A DNA stretch of 64,000 nt from Candidatus Freyarchaeota archaeon (GCA_030587365.1 JAUQZE010000024.1:45165-109164), one strand, 5' to 3'; shown: positions 17,757 to 27,318, counted from the stretch's first letter. Notes: generated by a model from the sequence alone, not told the origin. Made by a program: numbers and translations.

Positions 17757-18092
17757 ATCCTAGGAATCCTCTTAGGGCTTCGGCTTCTAGGATTTTTTCT
17801 TCCATTTTTGTTGGTTCGTTCTGTTTGAATAGTTTCACTATCTGTGTGGTTAGGTTTTGGTGTTCCTGGTTGGTTTCGAATTCGAATTCCTTGGCTATTT
17901 CTCGGATTTTTTCTGCTAGATTAGGTGAGAGTAGTTTGAGGTTATCTTAGTTTAGGTACTGGAGAGCTTGGGAGATGTGTTCGTCTAAGCTTTTGTAAAT
18001 CTCAGCAATCGCCTCCCTGTGTTTTTCGTTTAGCGCAGAGAGGTCGAAGATTTCTGGGGGGATGCCTACATTGTAGATTGGTGCACAGAGGC
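17757..18092 (-). pseudogene. ppcA: truncated copy of PEP carboxylase 3' end
   Basis: Closely matches the last ~335 bases of the intact ppcA at 18607, in the same direction. It carries an in-frame stop (TAA where the intact gene has the CAA of YLNQDN, near 17950) and loses similarity upstream of 18092. It has no start and no active-site region, so it is a dead duplicate. Together with the 3' end of ppcA it forms direct repeats around the antitoxin-like gene at 18290. Confidence 0.88.
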
Positions 18093-18289
18093 TTTGGGGA
18101 TCTTCTTTCTCTCACATCTTCAGATTCACTTTGTCCTTTGCGGCTAGTTGGGGTAGTTCAGTGGTTTAAATATGGAAAAAAATAACAATAACATAGGTAT
18201 TAAGATAAGATGAGTATAAAAGAGAGTGTAAAACATTGGGCGAAATCTTAATTATTCGCTTTTAGGTTCTCTAAGGAGGTGCTTATTTT

Positions 18290-18511
18290 ATGGTGACGAA
18301 GGTAAGGGACTTAACGGTTGAAGAATTGCGGGCCTTGATATCAAATACTATTAAGGATACCTTGGAAGAGTTGATCGAAGACTTGTTTGCGCTTCCAAGT
18401 GAGGAGTATCTACGTTCAATTGAAGAAGCAAGAATGGATTACAAGGAAGGCAGAGTAAAGTGCCTTGAGGAAATCTTTGATGAAATGCCATTCACGAAGA
18501 ACAAAAAATAA
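18290..18511 (+). CDS. antitoxin-like protein without toxin partner
   Basis: A 73-residue acidic protein (VRDLTVEELRALIS..., LEELIEDLFALPSEEY) resembling the small antitoxins that accompany RelE/ParE or PIN toxins in archaea. GGAGG lies 11 bases before the ATG. No toxin follows on the plus strand; a short RelE-like string can be read on the opposite strand (18416-18610) but is doubtful. It sits between the truncated and intact ppcA copies. Confidence 0.6.
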   Translation: MVTKVRDLTVEELRALISNTIKDTLEELIEDLFALPSEEYLRSIEEARMDYKEGRVKCLEEIFDEMPFTKNKK

Positions 18512-18606
18512 CATGCACAGTAACCCATCCACACTGTCCCTGTAAAGCACCCGGTAATGGTGATCAACCCTGACAGCAATCCGAATAATTTGGCTTTCAT
18601 AGGCTT

Positions 18607-20079
18607 TCATCCTAAGTGTCCCCTTAGGGCTCCGGCTTCTAGGATTTTTTCTTCCATTTTTGTTGGTTCGTTCTGTTTAAATAGTTTTACGATTTGTGTT
18701 GTTAGGTTTTGGTGTTCTTGGTTGGTTTCGAATTCGAATTCCTTGGCTATTTCTCGGATTTTTTCTGCTAGGCTTGGGTAGAGCAGTTTGAGATTGTCTT
18801 GGTTCAGATACTGGAGAGCTTGGGAGATGTGTTCGTCGAAGCTTTTGTAAATCTCGGCAACCGCCTCTCTGTATTTTTCGTTCAGTGCGGAGAGACCGAA
18901 GATTTCCGGTGGGATGCCCACAGAGTAGAGTGCTGCACAGAAGGTTATTGCTCTTGGTAAAACTGCTGTTCCCACTCCCCTTGAATATCCGAAGAGTCCA
19001 ATGTGTAATTTTCTCTTTCTTCTCTGGGGAATGTGTCGCGCTATCTGGTTTATTAGGGGAGCTACATCCATTATCTCTCTTTCATACTCTTGGGATGCTA
19101 TCTCCAGTATATTTCGACACAGTTCAGTATCCACATCTTGGGTTTTCCCTCTTTCTCTCTCCTTTATCCTCTTAATTGATTCCACGATCTGTTGTTCGGG
19201 ATAATCGTATTTGAAAGCTGACTGTAAGGTGAAGGTCTGCACGCTGGGGTACTCCTCCAAAACCTTACTCTCTGAGAGGGGGGTCATTCCTCCTCTGAAG
19301 GGTGGAGAGCCTACTCCCAGTATGGGGTAAATATCCACTGATAACTCCTCTTCCAATAATTCCAGTTTGTGGAGAGCTATTTTGTTCATTAGTACCGCTG
19401 AAACAAGGCTGTAGTTTAAAGCGGGGTCACTTCTTGCTAGGAAAACCCTCTGATAATCAACTTTTTTATCCTTCAAGTACTCTCTGACTATTTGGTCCGC
19501 TTTGAGCATGCTCGGCATGTCTTCAATTAGGGGGATTACGTTTATTTCCTCGGGTTGGAATTCCCCTATCCAACTTTTGATCGGGATATCGTTTTTGAAG
19601 AGTGATTGGTTCTGTTTGCCTACGACGAATTCCTTGTAGTAAAAGTAGACTCTGTTCAGCTGTTGGGCGGATTGTGTCATTGGTAGGATGACCTCAAATA
19701 TTGGTGTACGGTCTTCGCCGTAGAAGATTTTGGAGGCGTCGAAGGAACGCGGTATACTCTCAAGCGCTTCCACCAGTATCTTCCCTTCCGCCTTTTCAAT
19801 GGAGGGATTTGGCACACGTAGAGTTAGAAAAACATCTTCTCCCAGCTTATTCTCCTTAAAAAAGTAATCATAGTTTGAGAAGAGCTTCACCACGACGAAG
19901 TTATCAACCTCCTTCCCCTCCATATCCCACATCTGCTCATCGCAGCCGAGGTGTGAGAAAACATAGTAAGCCTCTTTTATCTCGTCCTCTCCACCTATGA
20001 TGTTCTGACTGGCAAAAAAGGGAGTCCTAACATTGTCTGGATGCTGCGAACTCATGCATCGGGGAATTCTAACCCTCAT
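18607..20079 (-). CDS. ppcA: archaeal-type phosphoenolpyruvate carboxylase
   Basis: About 490 residues, the size of archaeal-type PEPC (PpcA) and much shorter than bacterial PEPC. The N-terminus RIPRCMSSQHPDNV is the family hallmark, with SPPFRGGMTP (about 270) in the PEP-binding region. It makes oxaloacetate from PEP and bicarbonate, an anaplerotic or CO2-fixing step, in the cytoplasm. An in-frame GTG at 20106 would add nine residues, but family alignment favours the ATG at 20079 or 20085. The 3' end is duplicated downstream as a pseudogene. Confidence 0.95.
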   Translation of the reverse strand: MRVRIPRCMSSQHPDNVRTPFFASQNIIGGEDEIKEAYYVFSHLGCDEQMWDMEGKEVDNFVVVKLFSNYDYFFKENKLGEDVFLTLRVPNPSIEKAEGKILVEALESIPRSFDASKIFYGEDRTPIFEVILPMTQSAQQLNRVYFYYKEFVVGKQNQSLFKNDIPIKSWIGEFQPEEINVIPLIEDMPSMLKADQIVREYLKDKKVDYQRVFLARSDPALNYSLVSAVLMNKIALHKLELLEEELSVDIYPILGVGSPPFRGGMTPLSESKVLEEYPSVQTFTLQSAFKYDYPEQQIVESIKRIKERERGKTQDVDTELCRNILEIASQEYEREIMDVAPLINQIARHIPQRRKRKLHIGLFGYSRGVGTAVLPRAITFCAALYSVGIPPEIFGLSALNEKYREAVAEIYKSFDEHISQALQYLNQDNLKLLYPSLAEKIREIAKEFEFETNQEHQNLTTQIVKLFKQNEPTKMEEKILEAGALRGHLG

Positions 20080-20269
20080 AAACATCAACCCAAATTTCAC
20101 AGACACTGATTTACAATAAATCTACAGAAAACAGGTTTTAACAGTATCCCTCAGCATCCATATTAAAATTAATAGCAATAGATAAAATGCATTCTTTCCA
20201 GAAATTGAGGGTTGTGGTGTATCCTTTTTCTCACTTGCTCAGCCTAACCCTAATGTTTTGGAAGCGTTT

Positions 20270-20413
20270 CATGAAACTTTAGATTTCTTAATTCTTTCTC
20301 TTATGTACTTTTTTTGCTCCTCGTAACTCATGTTCATGAACTCTTTGCTCAACTTATCTCTAATCCCTCGCATCATTTCTACAGCATCAAACTTCCTCTT
20401 CTTCGTAAGTCAT
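20270..20413 (-). pseudogene. frameshifted small antitoxin-like gene
   Basis: On the minus strand an ATG at 20413 after TAGGAGTTG opens MTYEEE, then a one-base shift gives KFDAVEMMRGIRDKLSKEF and onward to a stop at 20270. The combined product matches the small KFDAVxMMRxIRDxLS antitoxin family common in archaea. A short product starting at the internal ATG-ATG is possible. The rest of the 20107-20670 spacer holds no other gene. Confidence 0.5.
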
Positions 20414-20616
20414 CAACTCCTATGGACTCCTTATTTCTAGTAAGAGATACCCCATTTTCAAGTTTACTGCATTAAAGCCGCGAATTTTAAGTTAACAACA
20501 TGCTTGAAATTCCAGACTTATTAAAGGCGGCGTTAATCAATTATTTATTTTAGGTACCACAAGACAAGCAACAACCCGAAAAAATATAGTACTATTTCCA
20601 AATAATTATGTGAAAA

Positions 20617-20629
20617 TAATTATATATCC
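20617..20629 (+). promoter_or_regulatory. TATA-type promoter for zinc-ribbon membrane genes
   Basis: AATTATATATCC ends about 42 bases before the ATG at 20671, correct for a TATA box about 25 bases upstream of a short-leader transcript. Confidence 0.5.
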
Positions 20630-20670
20630 AAAGTGTAAACTTGTAGTTTAAACGCAAGCGTGGTTTTATC

Positions 20671-21684
20671 ATGGCAAAAGAAGAGTTAACCAAAGAATGC
20701 ACGACGTGTGGTGCCGTGTTTGCAATTTCCCCCGAAGATGTCGTGATCACCTGTAAGTATTGCGGAGCAACGTTTGATGTTGAAGGAAAGAAGGTTCCAG
20801 ATCATCAAATGTTGCCAACCTTGAAAGAGAAAGCAATCAAAGAAAATACAATAAAATTCTTGCAAAAACACGAGGGTGTAACACGTGCATTGGACAAACA
20901 AGCCGTGGTAGAAGAAGTGAAGCTAAACTATATTCCCTACTGGGTTTGCCCATTTAAATCAAACACCCACTATTTTGGAGTAAAGCGATCCACAGTAACA
21001 CGCACAAGAACGGTTCACGACAGCAGGGGTAGGACAAGAACCGAAACATATACTGTTCCGATTTATAGATCGGAGGAAGGCGATTTTCAAAGGTCTGGCA
21101 GAGAAAAAGTTATTGCTAGAAAACATACGGTTTTTTACGGATTCGACAACTTTGAGAAGAAACTAAAGCTGGACAGTATCGAGGGATTCGACTTTAACAA
21201 AATAAAAAGCCTTAACGCAGAGTTCATAAACGCGGAAGTTGATCCAGTTGAGGCATCTAGACAATCGTACGGCTGGGTGGAAGACGAGAATCGGCGAATT
21301 GCCGGCAGCAAACTCTATAAACTGGTGAGATGTGATTCTCAAATTGATATGTACGCTCCTATTTATGTCCATGCGCCATTATGGCAGGTTAGATACAAAT
21401 TCAAAAATGAGGTATACAAAGTTTCAATAATGGGAGACTCGGGGACAATTTTAAAGGGTGAAATTCCCCTAACCCTCGGGCGAAGGGCCGCCAATTATCT
21501 CGCGGGACTATCCATGATTATCGCTGGCGCATTCGCAGGCCAATACGGCTTATCCATCCTGAATAATATCTTTAACACGAGTAAATGGCTTGGCAACGCG
21601 TTGATGATTCTAGGAGTTGCGGCGATTGTACTAAGCTTTCTTTTGACGCGTACAGCCTTTAAAATGCAGTTGGAAAAAGATTGA
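20671..21684 (+). CDS. zinc-ribbon membrane protein, paralogue 1
   Basis: A 337-residue protein with an N-terminal zinc ribbon (CTTCGAVF, then CKYCGATF, residues about 10-37), a large hydrophilic middle including an Arg-rich, serine/threonine-rich loop (about 108-135), and two C-terminal transmembrane helices (about 272-292 and 305-328). It is homologous to the next gene, which starts 19 bases downstream, so they form an operon. The pattern (ribbon, soluble beta-rich domain, membrane hairpin) suggests a membrane-tethered sensor or assembly factor; no known family is assigned. Confidence 0.82.
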   Translation: MAKEELTKECTTCGAVFAISPEDVVITCKYCGATFDVEGKKVPDHQMLPTLKEKAIKENTIKFLQKHEGVTRALDKQAVVEEVKLNYIPYWVCPFKSNTHYFGVKRSTVTRTRTVHDSRGRTRTETYTVPIYRSEEGDFQRSGREKVIARKHTVFYGFDNFEKKLKLDSIEGFDFNKIKSLNAEFINAEVDPVEASRQSYGWVEDENRRIAGSKLYKLVRCDSQIDMYAPIYVHAPLWQVRYKFKNEVYKVSIMGDSGTILKGEIPLTLGRRAANYLAGLSMIIAGAFAGQYGLSILNNIFNTSKWLGNALMILGVAAIVLSFLLTRTAFKMQLEKD

Positions 21685-21703
21685 GTGAGGAAGGTGGAAA
21701 AAT

Positions 21704-22708
21704 ATGGAAATCAATTGTCCAAATTGTGCTGCGGATTTAAAAGTTCGCAACGACGCCGTGATTCACACCTGTGATTACTGCGGCACTGCCATACAGGTTT
21801 CAAAGATGGTAGCCGAACACCCTGCGACGAAAAAAGAAAAACAAAAATTCATAGTAAAGGATCATTATATCGTAAGGTGTCACTACACGCCCGATCAAGC
21901 CAAAAATCTACTCGGGGCATGGATTAGCAAAATTCCAGGAACACCCACAGACTTCGAGGCAGAAACCAACATTCACAGCCAAAAACTCACATTCTACCCC
22001 TTGTGGGTTGGGCAATACGCCGCAGATACCCCATACCGTGGATTAGACGATTGGCCTCAGTTTTCTCATCCGGCATATGATGCACCCGGCTGGTACGAAC
22101 ACGTAAGTTACTACAAAAAAGAGGAAACCGGGGAAGTTATAAGAGAATACCAAATTCCCCTAATCGGGATAAGCCTGCAGAAAGACCAAGAATACTTGAG
22201 AGACTACATCGTCACAGTCAGCGGAAAGGAATACTTCGACATAAAACACGTGAAAGACGTTAACGGAGAAATAATCGACTCCACGTTAAGCTACGATGAA
22301 GTAAGAAACAGAATGAATCAACACGTTTTGAATTCACAAGAAAAAGAGATACGCAAAGAAGTAATAATAATGCATAGCAGAAAGGATAACATAAAAGAGG
22401 AAGCCCTCTACTACATCCATCTCCCAATATACGAAATCCAATACACTTACAAAAGAAAAAACCACAAAGCACTAATCGACGGATCAAACGGCAGAATTAT
22501 CCACGTAGAAACACCGATCACAAGAGGCTTCAGAGCAAAAACAATATCACTAGGAGCCATACACGTGGCAGTAGGAATCATTCTGCCGCTGCTTTTCTAC
22601 AAAACGCTTCCATTCCTATCAATCGGGGTAGGCGTAGGACTCATCGCACTGGGAATCCTGTTCTTCGCCATTAACCTGAGAAGAAGGGCCGCAGAAAAAC
22701 AAGTATAA
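21704..22708 (+). CDS. zinc-ribbon membrane protein, paralogue 2
   Basis: A 334-residue protein with CPNCAADL and CDYCGTAI at residues about 5-31, a conserved FYPLWVGQYAA segment (compare YIPYWVCPFK in the preceding gene), and two C-terminal transmembrane helices (about 277-297 and 303-322) with a basic tail. It probably partners the upstream paralogue. GGAAGGTGG precedes the ATG. No enzymatic residues are recognised. Confidence 0.82.
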   Translation: MEINCPNCAADLKVRNDAVIHTCDYCGTAIQVSKMVAEHPATKKEKQKFIVKDHYIVRCHYTPDQAKNLLGAWISKIPGTPTDFEAETNIHSQKLTFYPLWVGQYAADTPYRGLDDWPQFSHPAYDAPGWYEHVSYYKKEETGEVIREYQIPLIGISLQKDQEYLRDYIVTVSGKEYFDIKHVKDVNGEIIDSTLSYDEVRNRMNQHVLNSQEKEIRKEVIIMHSRKDNIKEEALYYIHLPIYEIQYTYKRKNHKALIDGSNGRIIHVETPITRGFRAKTISLGAIHVAVGIILPLLFYKTLPFLSIGVGVGLIALGILFFAINLRRRAAEKQV

Positions 22709-22977
22709 GAATTAACTTTTCTTATTTCTCTTTTTTTGAATTCTTTCTCCAACACTATATAATTCTTTCTCAAAACTAACAAATTTATTCCACAGTTTTC
22801 GAAACAGAACACCGCCCAATATCCCATAGACGTTTACTCCTTAGAACAATTTCTTAGCAGAATCAAACGCCGCAGGGAGTGGATTGATAGTATTCTTTAA
22901 CACCTACCTCAACGATAATAAAATAAGATTTAACAGACAGAATAATACGATACGCAAATTTTTGGAGGAACCCTCTG

Positions 22978-23562
22978 GTGTGGAGCAGTAAAAAGGAAAT
23001 CCGGGAATATGTATGGAATATGATGCTCAAGGAAAAAATCGCCGCGTTTCCACTCCCCCCACACGGCAGGATACCGAACTTTGTAGGTGCTGAAGCCGCA
23101 AGCAGGCAGATTAGAAAACTAGACGAGTACAGGAAGGCTGAATGCATTTTCTCCCCACCTGATGGAGTCCTAATACCTTTCAGACGCATGGTACTAATGG
23201 ACGGCAAGATTCTGGCTTACTCCACTCCACACATGACGAGCTTCAAAATGATGAAACCGGGACTTGGAACCCCGGTGAGAGTATCCATTAAAGATCTTAT
23301 AAGGAGCGGCGAACCTTTAACGAGTAGCGTGGATATAGCCGTGGTAGGAAGCGTGGCGGTGGATAAAAAGGGTAACCGCATAGGCAAGGGCTCAGGGTAC
23401 GGTGATAAAGAACTGGCTTACCTGAAAGAGAGGAATCCCAAAATATTGTCCGGAACTCTGGTTCACTCAAGACAAGTTTTTGAAGACTTCTCACACCTAG
23501 CACAAGAACACGATATTCCTGTAGACTTCGTATTGACTGAGAAGGAGCTCATAATGATTTAA
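22978..23562 (+). CDS. 5-formyltetrahydrofolate cyclo-ligase family protein
   Basis: A 194-residue protein that starts with GTG, nine bases after GGAGG. It shows the family features: an N-terminal SKKEIREYVWNMM helix, CIFSPPDGV (about 58-66), and the substrate-loop motif GKGSGYGDKE (about 138-147, the equivalent of GxGxGYYD). In other organisms the enzyme converts 5-formyl-THF to methenyl-THF using ATP. In archaea with methanopterin-type cofactors the substrate may differ. It stands alone. Confidence 0.85.
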   Translation: MWSSKKEIREYVWNMMLKEKIAAFPLPPHGRIPNFVGAEAASRQIRKLDEYRKAECIFSPPDGVLIPFRRMVLMDGKILAYSTPHMTSFKMMKPGLGTPVRVSIKDLIRSGEPLTSSVDIAVVGSVAVDKKGNRIGKGSGYGDKELAYLKERNPKILSGTLVHSRQVFEDFSHLAQEHDIPVDFVLTEKELIMI

Positions 23563-23823
23563 CCCTAAAGCAGTCACAATGAGCTGTTTTTTTAGTAGGC
23601 TCCTCCTATTTTCTGGTTCATAGATTTTTACTGATTTGGTTGGTTTTTTGGGGCTGCTATTTATTATTGTGGGAGGGATTCAACCTAATAAAAGCTAATT
23701 TATGGAAGCTGATATCTTGTAAATTAAACTGGCTATAACTTTAAGTTCTGGGTTTGACAAAAAATTTAAATATCGATATGTTCAAAGAAGCATAACGTAT
23801 TATCTCCTAGTTTGGTGAAAATA

Positions 23824-24462
23824 ATGAACAGAACAGAAATAATTCTCGCCGCGATAGGAATAATCTCAATCGTCTCACTAGCAGGTGTGACCGTAGCTTA
23901 CACTAACCTACTCGCCACACAACAGCAGGAAATGAACCTTCTTCTCTTCGCCTATTTCGGCATTCCACCAACGCCCTACGGCATAACATTCATCGTCACA
24001 AACGCAACAGATCCTAACAACACCACAACGATAACAAAGAGATTAACTTGGAGTGATCTTCTGAGGCTTGAAAACACTACTTTCCCTTCCGGAGCGACGG
24101 GTGCTCTAGAGATTGGGCCCTCGCTTAATAATATTACGTATTACTTTTTCGGCCTGAACCTAACAAGCCTGAACTTAACAAATCCTAATGCACTGGACAT
24201 AGTAGTTTTGGGTGCGGCAGGGGGAACAACCGGACTGGGACATCTAGTATACAAAGTTCCACCTTGGGATTTGGGAGAAATCTCTTCGGAGTATCCTATA
24301 CTTGATTATGCTGAGGGGGGTGGTGGAGGAACCGCTACATATCATGGAACATGTAAATTCTGCGCACCTACTGGATATGGAGGATACCCAGATTACTTTG
24401 CAAAAACATATTATGTTAAGGCTGTAAATACAGTAGGAATCACTTTTAACGCCACTATGTAA
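23824..24462 (+). CDS. secreted or membrane-anchored glycoprotein-like protein
   Basis: About 212 residues from the ATG at 23824, which has GGTGA seven bases upstream. It has one N-terminal hydrophobic segment (about 5-27), then an extracellular domain with many N-x-T/S sequons and a glycine run. A CKFC motif sits near the C-terminus. A TATA-like AAATTTAAATA lies about 55 bases upstream. Function unknown; a cell-surface or pilin-like role is possible. Confidence 0.65.
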   Translation: MNRTEIILAAIGIISIVSLAGVTVAYTNLLATQQQEMNLLLFAYFGIPPTPYGITFIVTNATDPNNTTTITKRLTWSDLLRLENTTFPSGATGALEIGPSLNNITYYFFGLNLTSLNLTNPNALDIVVLGAAGGTTGLGHLVYKVPPWDLGEISSEYPILDYAEGGGGGTATYHGTCKFCAPTGYGGYPDYFAKTYYVKAVNTVGITFNATM

Positions 24463-24504
24463 ATGAATTTATCTTTTTTATTTTTATTTTTGAGGTGTTT
24501 TCTT

Positions 24505-25224
24505 TTGATTTTTGTCGGGATTGATGACACAGATATGCCTGACGAGGGCGGAACTGGTAGGCTGGCTAGGCGTGTTGCTAAAAGTTTATCCGAATACTTC
24601 AGTATTTTGGGTGTTACAAGGCACCAGCTCCTCCGAGACTCTCGAATCCCCTGTACCCGTAAGAACAGCTCTAAGGCGATCCACATCCGTGATGATGGCA
24701 ATATTAACAAGGTTTTCCAGATGGTTTACGATATGGTTGCTGAGGAGAGTATTGAGGGAAGCGATCCTGGCGTAGCAGTCTCAGACTCAAAAACAGATGA
24801 GGTAGTGGAATTTGGCAGAAGGACGCAAAAAGTTATAGTGACCATGAAGGAAGCGTATACGGTAGCGTTAAGAAATGGTGTGCTGCTTGAGGGCGTGGCG
24901 GGCACAAGGCTAGGCGTTATAGGAGCCTTAGCTGCTGTGGGTCTCGCCCAATCAGGCAATGACGGCTGGTTCCTCGAACTCGGAGGCAGAACCCCTCAGG
25001 ATCCTAAAAGCCTAAGAAGCCTGCCCCGACACCTCACGGTACAAGAACTGAAGGGGATAGGCGTTTCTAGAGTTATTTCAACTGAGGGAATAATTCTGGG
25101 TGAGGATGAAGTTATTGACCCGGAGGGCAGGGTGAGACCTTTTTTGGAGGGGGGTGAGCCTGTAGTTAAAGTAAAAAAAGTAAGAGATGATTGGGTGAGC
25201 ATTGATCCCAAATCAAGTCTTTAG
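24505..25224 (+). CDS. TiaS-like GIDDTD-domain protein
   Basis: About 239 residues, taken from a TTG at 24505 that has GAGGTG eight bases upstream and gives the family-typical start IFVGIDDTD; the longer frame from 24463 reads through a phenylalanine-rich leader and is unlikely. GIDDTDMPDEGGTGRLAR and TRHQLLRDSRIPCTRKNSS match the N-terminal catalytic domain of tRNA(Ile2) agmatinylcytidine synthetase relatives, but the OB-fold and zinc-ribbon domains of full TiaS are absent. This shorter family is found in methanogens and relatives; whether it acts on tRNA is unknown. The stop overlaps the convergent gene by four bases. Confidence 0.75.
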   Translation: MIFVGIDDTDMPDEGGTGRLARRVAKSLSEYFSILGVTRHQLLRDSRIPCTRKNSSKAIHIRDDGNINKVFQMVYDMVAEESIEGSDPGVAVSDSKTDEVVEFGRRTQKVIVTMKEAYTVALRNGVLLEGVAGTRLGVIGALAAVGLAQSGNDGWFLELGGRTPQDPKSLRSLPRHLTVQELKGIGVSRVISTEGIILGEDEVIDPEGRVRPFLEGGEPVVKVKKVRDDWVSIDPKSSL

Positions 25225-25898
25225 GAAGCTGATTCCCTCTTCTTTTTCTCAGTTTTCAGAAATGGGCTGGCTATGAAGGTTCCTATTACTCCTCCTATGA
25301 CTCCGAAGCTAAACATTAAAAATATGACTAGGACTCCTTCCAGTTGTAGGAAGTTCGGCGTGTATCCTGTGAGGATCTTGTAGAGTGAACCTCCGAAGAA
25401 GTGCGACATGTTCGCGAGTCCGGCCCAGAGTCCGCCCACCAGGACGCCGCCGCCACCTCTAAGGGTTGAAACTGGTAGTGTGTCTACTAGGAAGCCTATG
25501 AGCGTATAATGTATGACGGCCATCCCTACTCCGCCAGCAGCTCCCATGCTGCCCATTATGTAGCCTGATATAAAGCCTATCGCTGAGGTGCTCCCGTAGC
25601 CTCCAAATAATCGCCTGTCCGACATAACTCTTGGCACAATGAACATGGGAAGCACCCATATTCCGTCGTGCCCGGGCAACTGTAGACCGGGGGTTCTGGT
25701 AACAACTTTAAACAGAGCTATTATTACTGAGAATGTGAGAATGATTATTATCTGTCTGCAAATGGTTTCGGGTGCGATTGCGAAGTATTCCCTCGCCTTT
25801 TCCTCCACCCTTGGAAGTGTCTCCTCTCGTTGTTCCAATTCTTCTTCGTAGAGTATATCCTCTCGTTGCTCCAACTCTTTTTCAGTAATGGTCTTCAT
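25221..25898 (-). CDS. polytopic membrane protein, possibly transporter S-component-like
   Basis: A 225-residue protein with a charged, duplicated N-terminal tail (two EELEQRE-type segments, residues 7-30) and about five to six transmembrane helices between 47 and 215, glycine-rich and without charged residues. The shape resembles ECF-type substrate-binding membrane subunits, but no specific family motif is visible and no energising ATPase is near. The short repeat in the N-terminal tail is also a DNA repeat. Confidence 0.6.
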   Translation of the reverse strand: MKTITEKELEQREDILYEEELEQREETLPRVEEKAREYFAIAPETICRQIIIILTFSVIIALFKVVTRTPGLQLPGHDGIWVLPMFIVPRVMSDRRLFGGYGSTSAIGFISGYIMGSMGAAGGVGMAVIHYTLIGFLVDTLPVSTLRGGGGVLVGGLWAGLANMSHFFGGSLYKILTGYTPNFLQLEGVLVIFLMFSFGVIGGVIGTFIASPFLKTEKKKRESAS

Positions 25899-26035
25899 TT
25901 GGGATACCTCGGTTGATCTTCACGGATTCTATTTTGATGGTTTTACTCAATATGTATTCTTATTCATATCGTGACGCATGTTCTATAAATACTTTTTGTT
26001 AACCTGAGAGTTACTTCCGATTCTCTGGCGTTCCC

Positions 26036-27115
26036 TTACTTTAGGACTTTCTCTAACTCTTTTATTAGCGCTTCAACTTTTTCTATGGTTAGTCCCAGTT
26101 TTTCCGCGATTTTTTCCAGCTTCTCTACATCTACTTCTATTCTTCTCGGCTCGTGCAGCCTCATTGGTTTTAGAGGTTCGTAAGGCTGGTCGTTAATATT
26201 TAGTGTTAATAAGTCCCACCGAGTGTAGTGGCCGACAGCGTCGAAGATAAGTTTCGCTATGACTCTTGTTGACATGTCAATATCGGCGTAGAGGATGGCT
26301 TCCTTTCTTAACTCCGGTCCCGCTAGATAGTTACCCAGGGGGTCAACGATTGAGCTTCCCCCGACACTGTCCCAGCAGGTTTTCTCTTTGAAGTGGAAGG
26401 CATCGGGAACCATTTCCTTTGTGATGTAGCCGCACGCTGAGACGACGAAGTTCTGGGTTTCAAAGGCGTATGCTCTTACCGCTGCATCAATTATTGGCTG
26501 AATATTGTAATCTATTTTCTCTGACGGCCAGCCGGGCCAAACCATGCAATGGATCTCTTCACCCATAGCAGCCATCGCATACTTTACGAGGGTCATATGA
26601 TTCTCGTAACAAACCAGTCCACCCAGTTTTCCAAGCCTAGTGTCAAAGACCTTTAGATCGCTTCCATCTCCCCTGCCCCAGAACATTCTCTCATGCAGTG
26701 TAGGAATCAGTTTCCTGTGCCTCCCTAGAATTTTTCCGTCAGAGTTTATGAAGAGCATAGTGTTAAACAGTGTTCCCTTATACTTTTCCTCCCTCTCATT
26801 CAGCCCCATAACCACGATGACATCAGCTTCTCTTGCTGCCTCACAGAGTACCCCGGTGTCCTTGCTTGGAATCTCCACAGAGTTCTTGTAGAGTTCAAGC
26901 GAGGCTCCAACAGCATAGACAGTGCTTTCAGAATAATCTATAGCCCAGTAAGGATAGGTTGGTATGTAAGTTTCAGGAAAAACTATGAGTTCCGCTCCTT
27001 TCTTACCCGCCTCAGATATGAGTCTGCAGGCTTTCTCTATAGTCGCATCCTTATCCATAAACACAGGCGCAGCTTGGACTGCAGCCGCCTTAAATCTTTT
27101 AAACTCAAAAACCAT
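26036..27115 (-). CDS. nitrilase
   Basis: About 359 residues with the nitrilase triad in order: Glu in VFPETYIPTYPYW (about 47), Lys in HRKLIPT (about 134) and Cys in GLVCYENHM (about 167). The PTYPYW and ENHM contexts point to a true nitrilase-branch enzyme rather than an omega-amidase, so it should turn nitriles into carboxylic acids and ammonia. The C-terminal 40 residues are a charged helix extension. The ATG at 27115 is preceded by an in-frame GTG and a GGGAG stretch. No neighbouring nitrile pathway gene is seen. Confidence 0.9.
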   Translation of the reverse strand: MVFEFKRFKAAAVQAAPVFMDKDATIEKACRLISEAGKKGAELIVFPETYIPTYPYWAIDYSESTVYAVGASLELYKNSVEIPSKDTGVLCEAAREADVIVVMGLNEREEKYKGTLFNTMLFINSDGKILGRHRKLIPTLHERMFWGRGDGSDLKVFDTRLGKLGGLVCYENHMTLVKYAMAAMGEEIHCMVWPGWPSEKIDYNIQPIIDAAVRAYAFETQNFVVSACGYITKEMVPDAFHFKEKTCWDSVGGSSIVDPLGNYLAGPELRKEAILYADIDMSTRVIAKLIFDAVGHYTRWDLLTLNINDQPYEPLKPMRLHEPRRIEVDVEKLEKIAEKLGLTIEKVEALIKELEKVLK

Positions 27116-27263
27116 CACATCAACTCCCGTCTCTAAGGATAAAGAAACTTCCTGATTATTAATTTTGCCTTACTAAGGATCACCTGTTTCCTTTATGTTT
27201 TTACTGCCTTTTGGCTGGTTTGGTTGCCTTTTTTGATCTTCTTAAATTTTAAACCCGAATATC

Positions 27264-27270
27264 TTTATAT
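27264..27270 (+). promoter_or_regulatory. TATA box of desulforedoxin-like gene
   Basis: A TTTATAT heptamer about 49 bases before the ATG at 27319, with a purine-containing stretch just upstream that could serve as BRE. Confidence 0.5.
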
Positions 27271-27318
27271 TTCCCGAAGCGCAAGTTTCTACATCACATT
27301 GGGTAGGAGGTAAAAAAG

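Noticed and set aside
18416..18610. Minus-strand frame with an HHYRVLYRDSVDG string like a RelE/ParE toxin
   Set aside because: It begins at the ATGA overlap with the ppcA stop but runs antisense to the antitoxin gene, lacks the rest of the fold, and has no ribosome binding site of its own. It could be a toxin remnant, but support is too thin.
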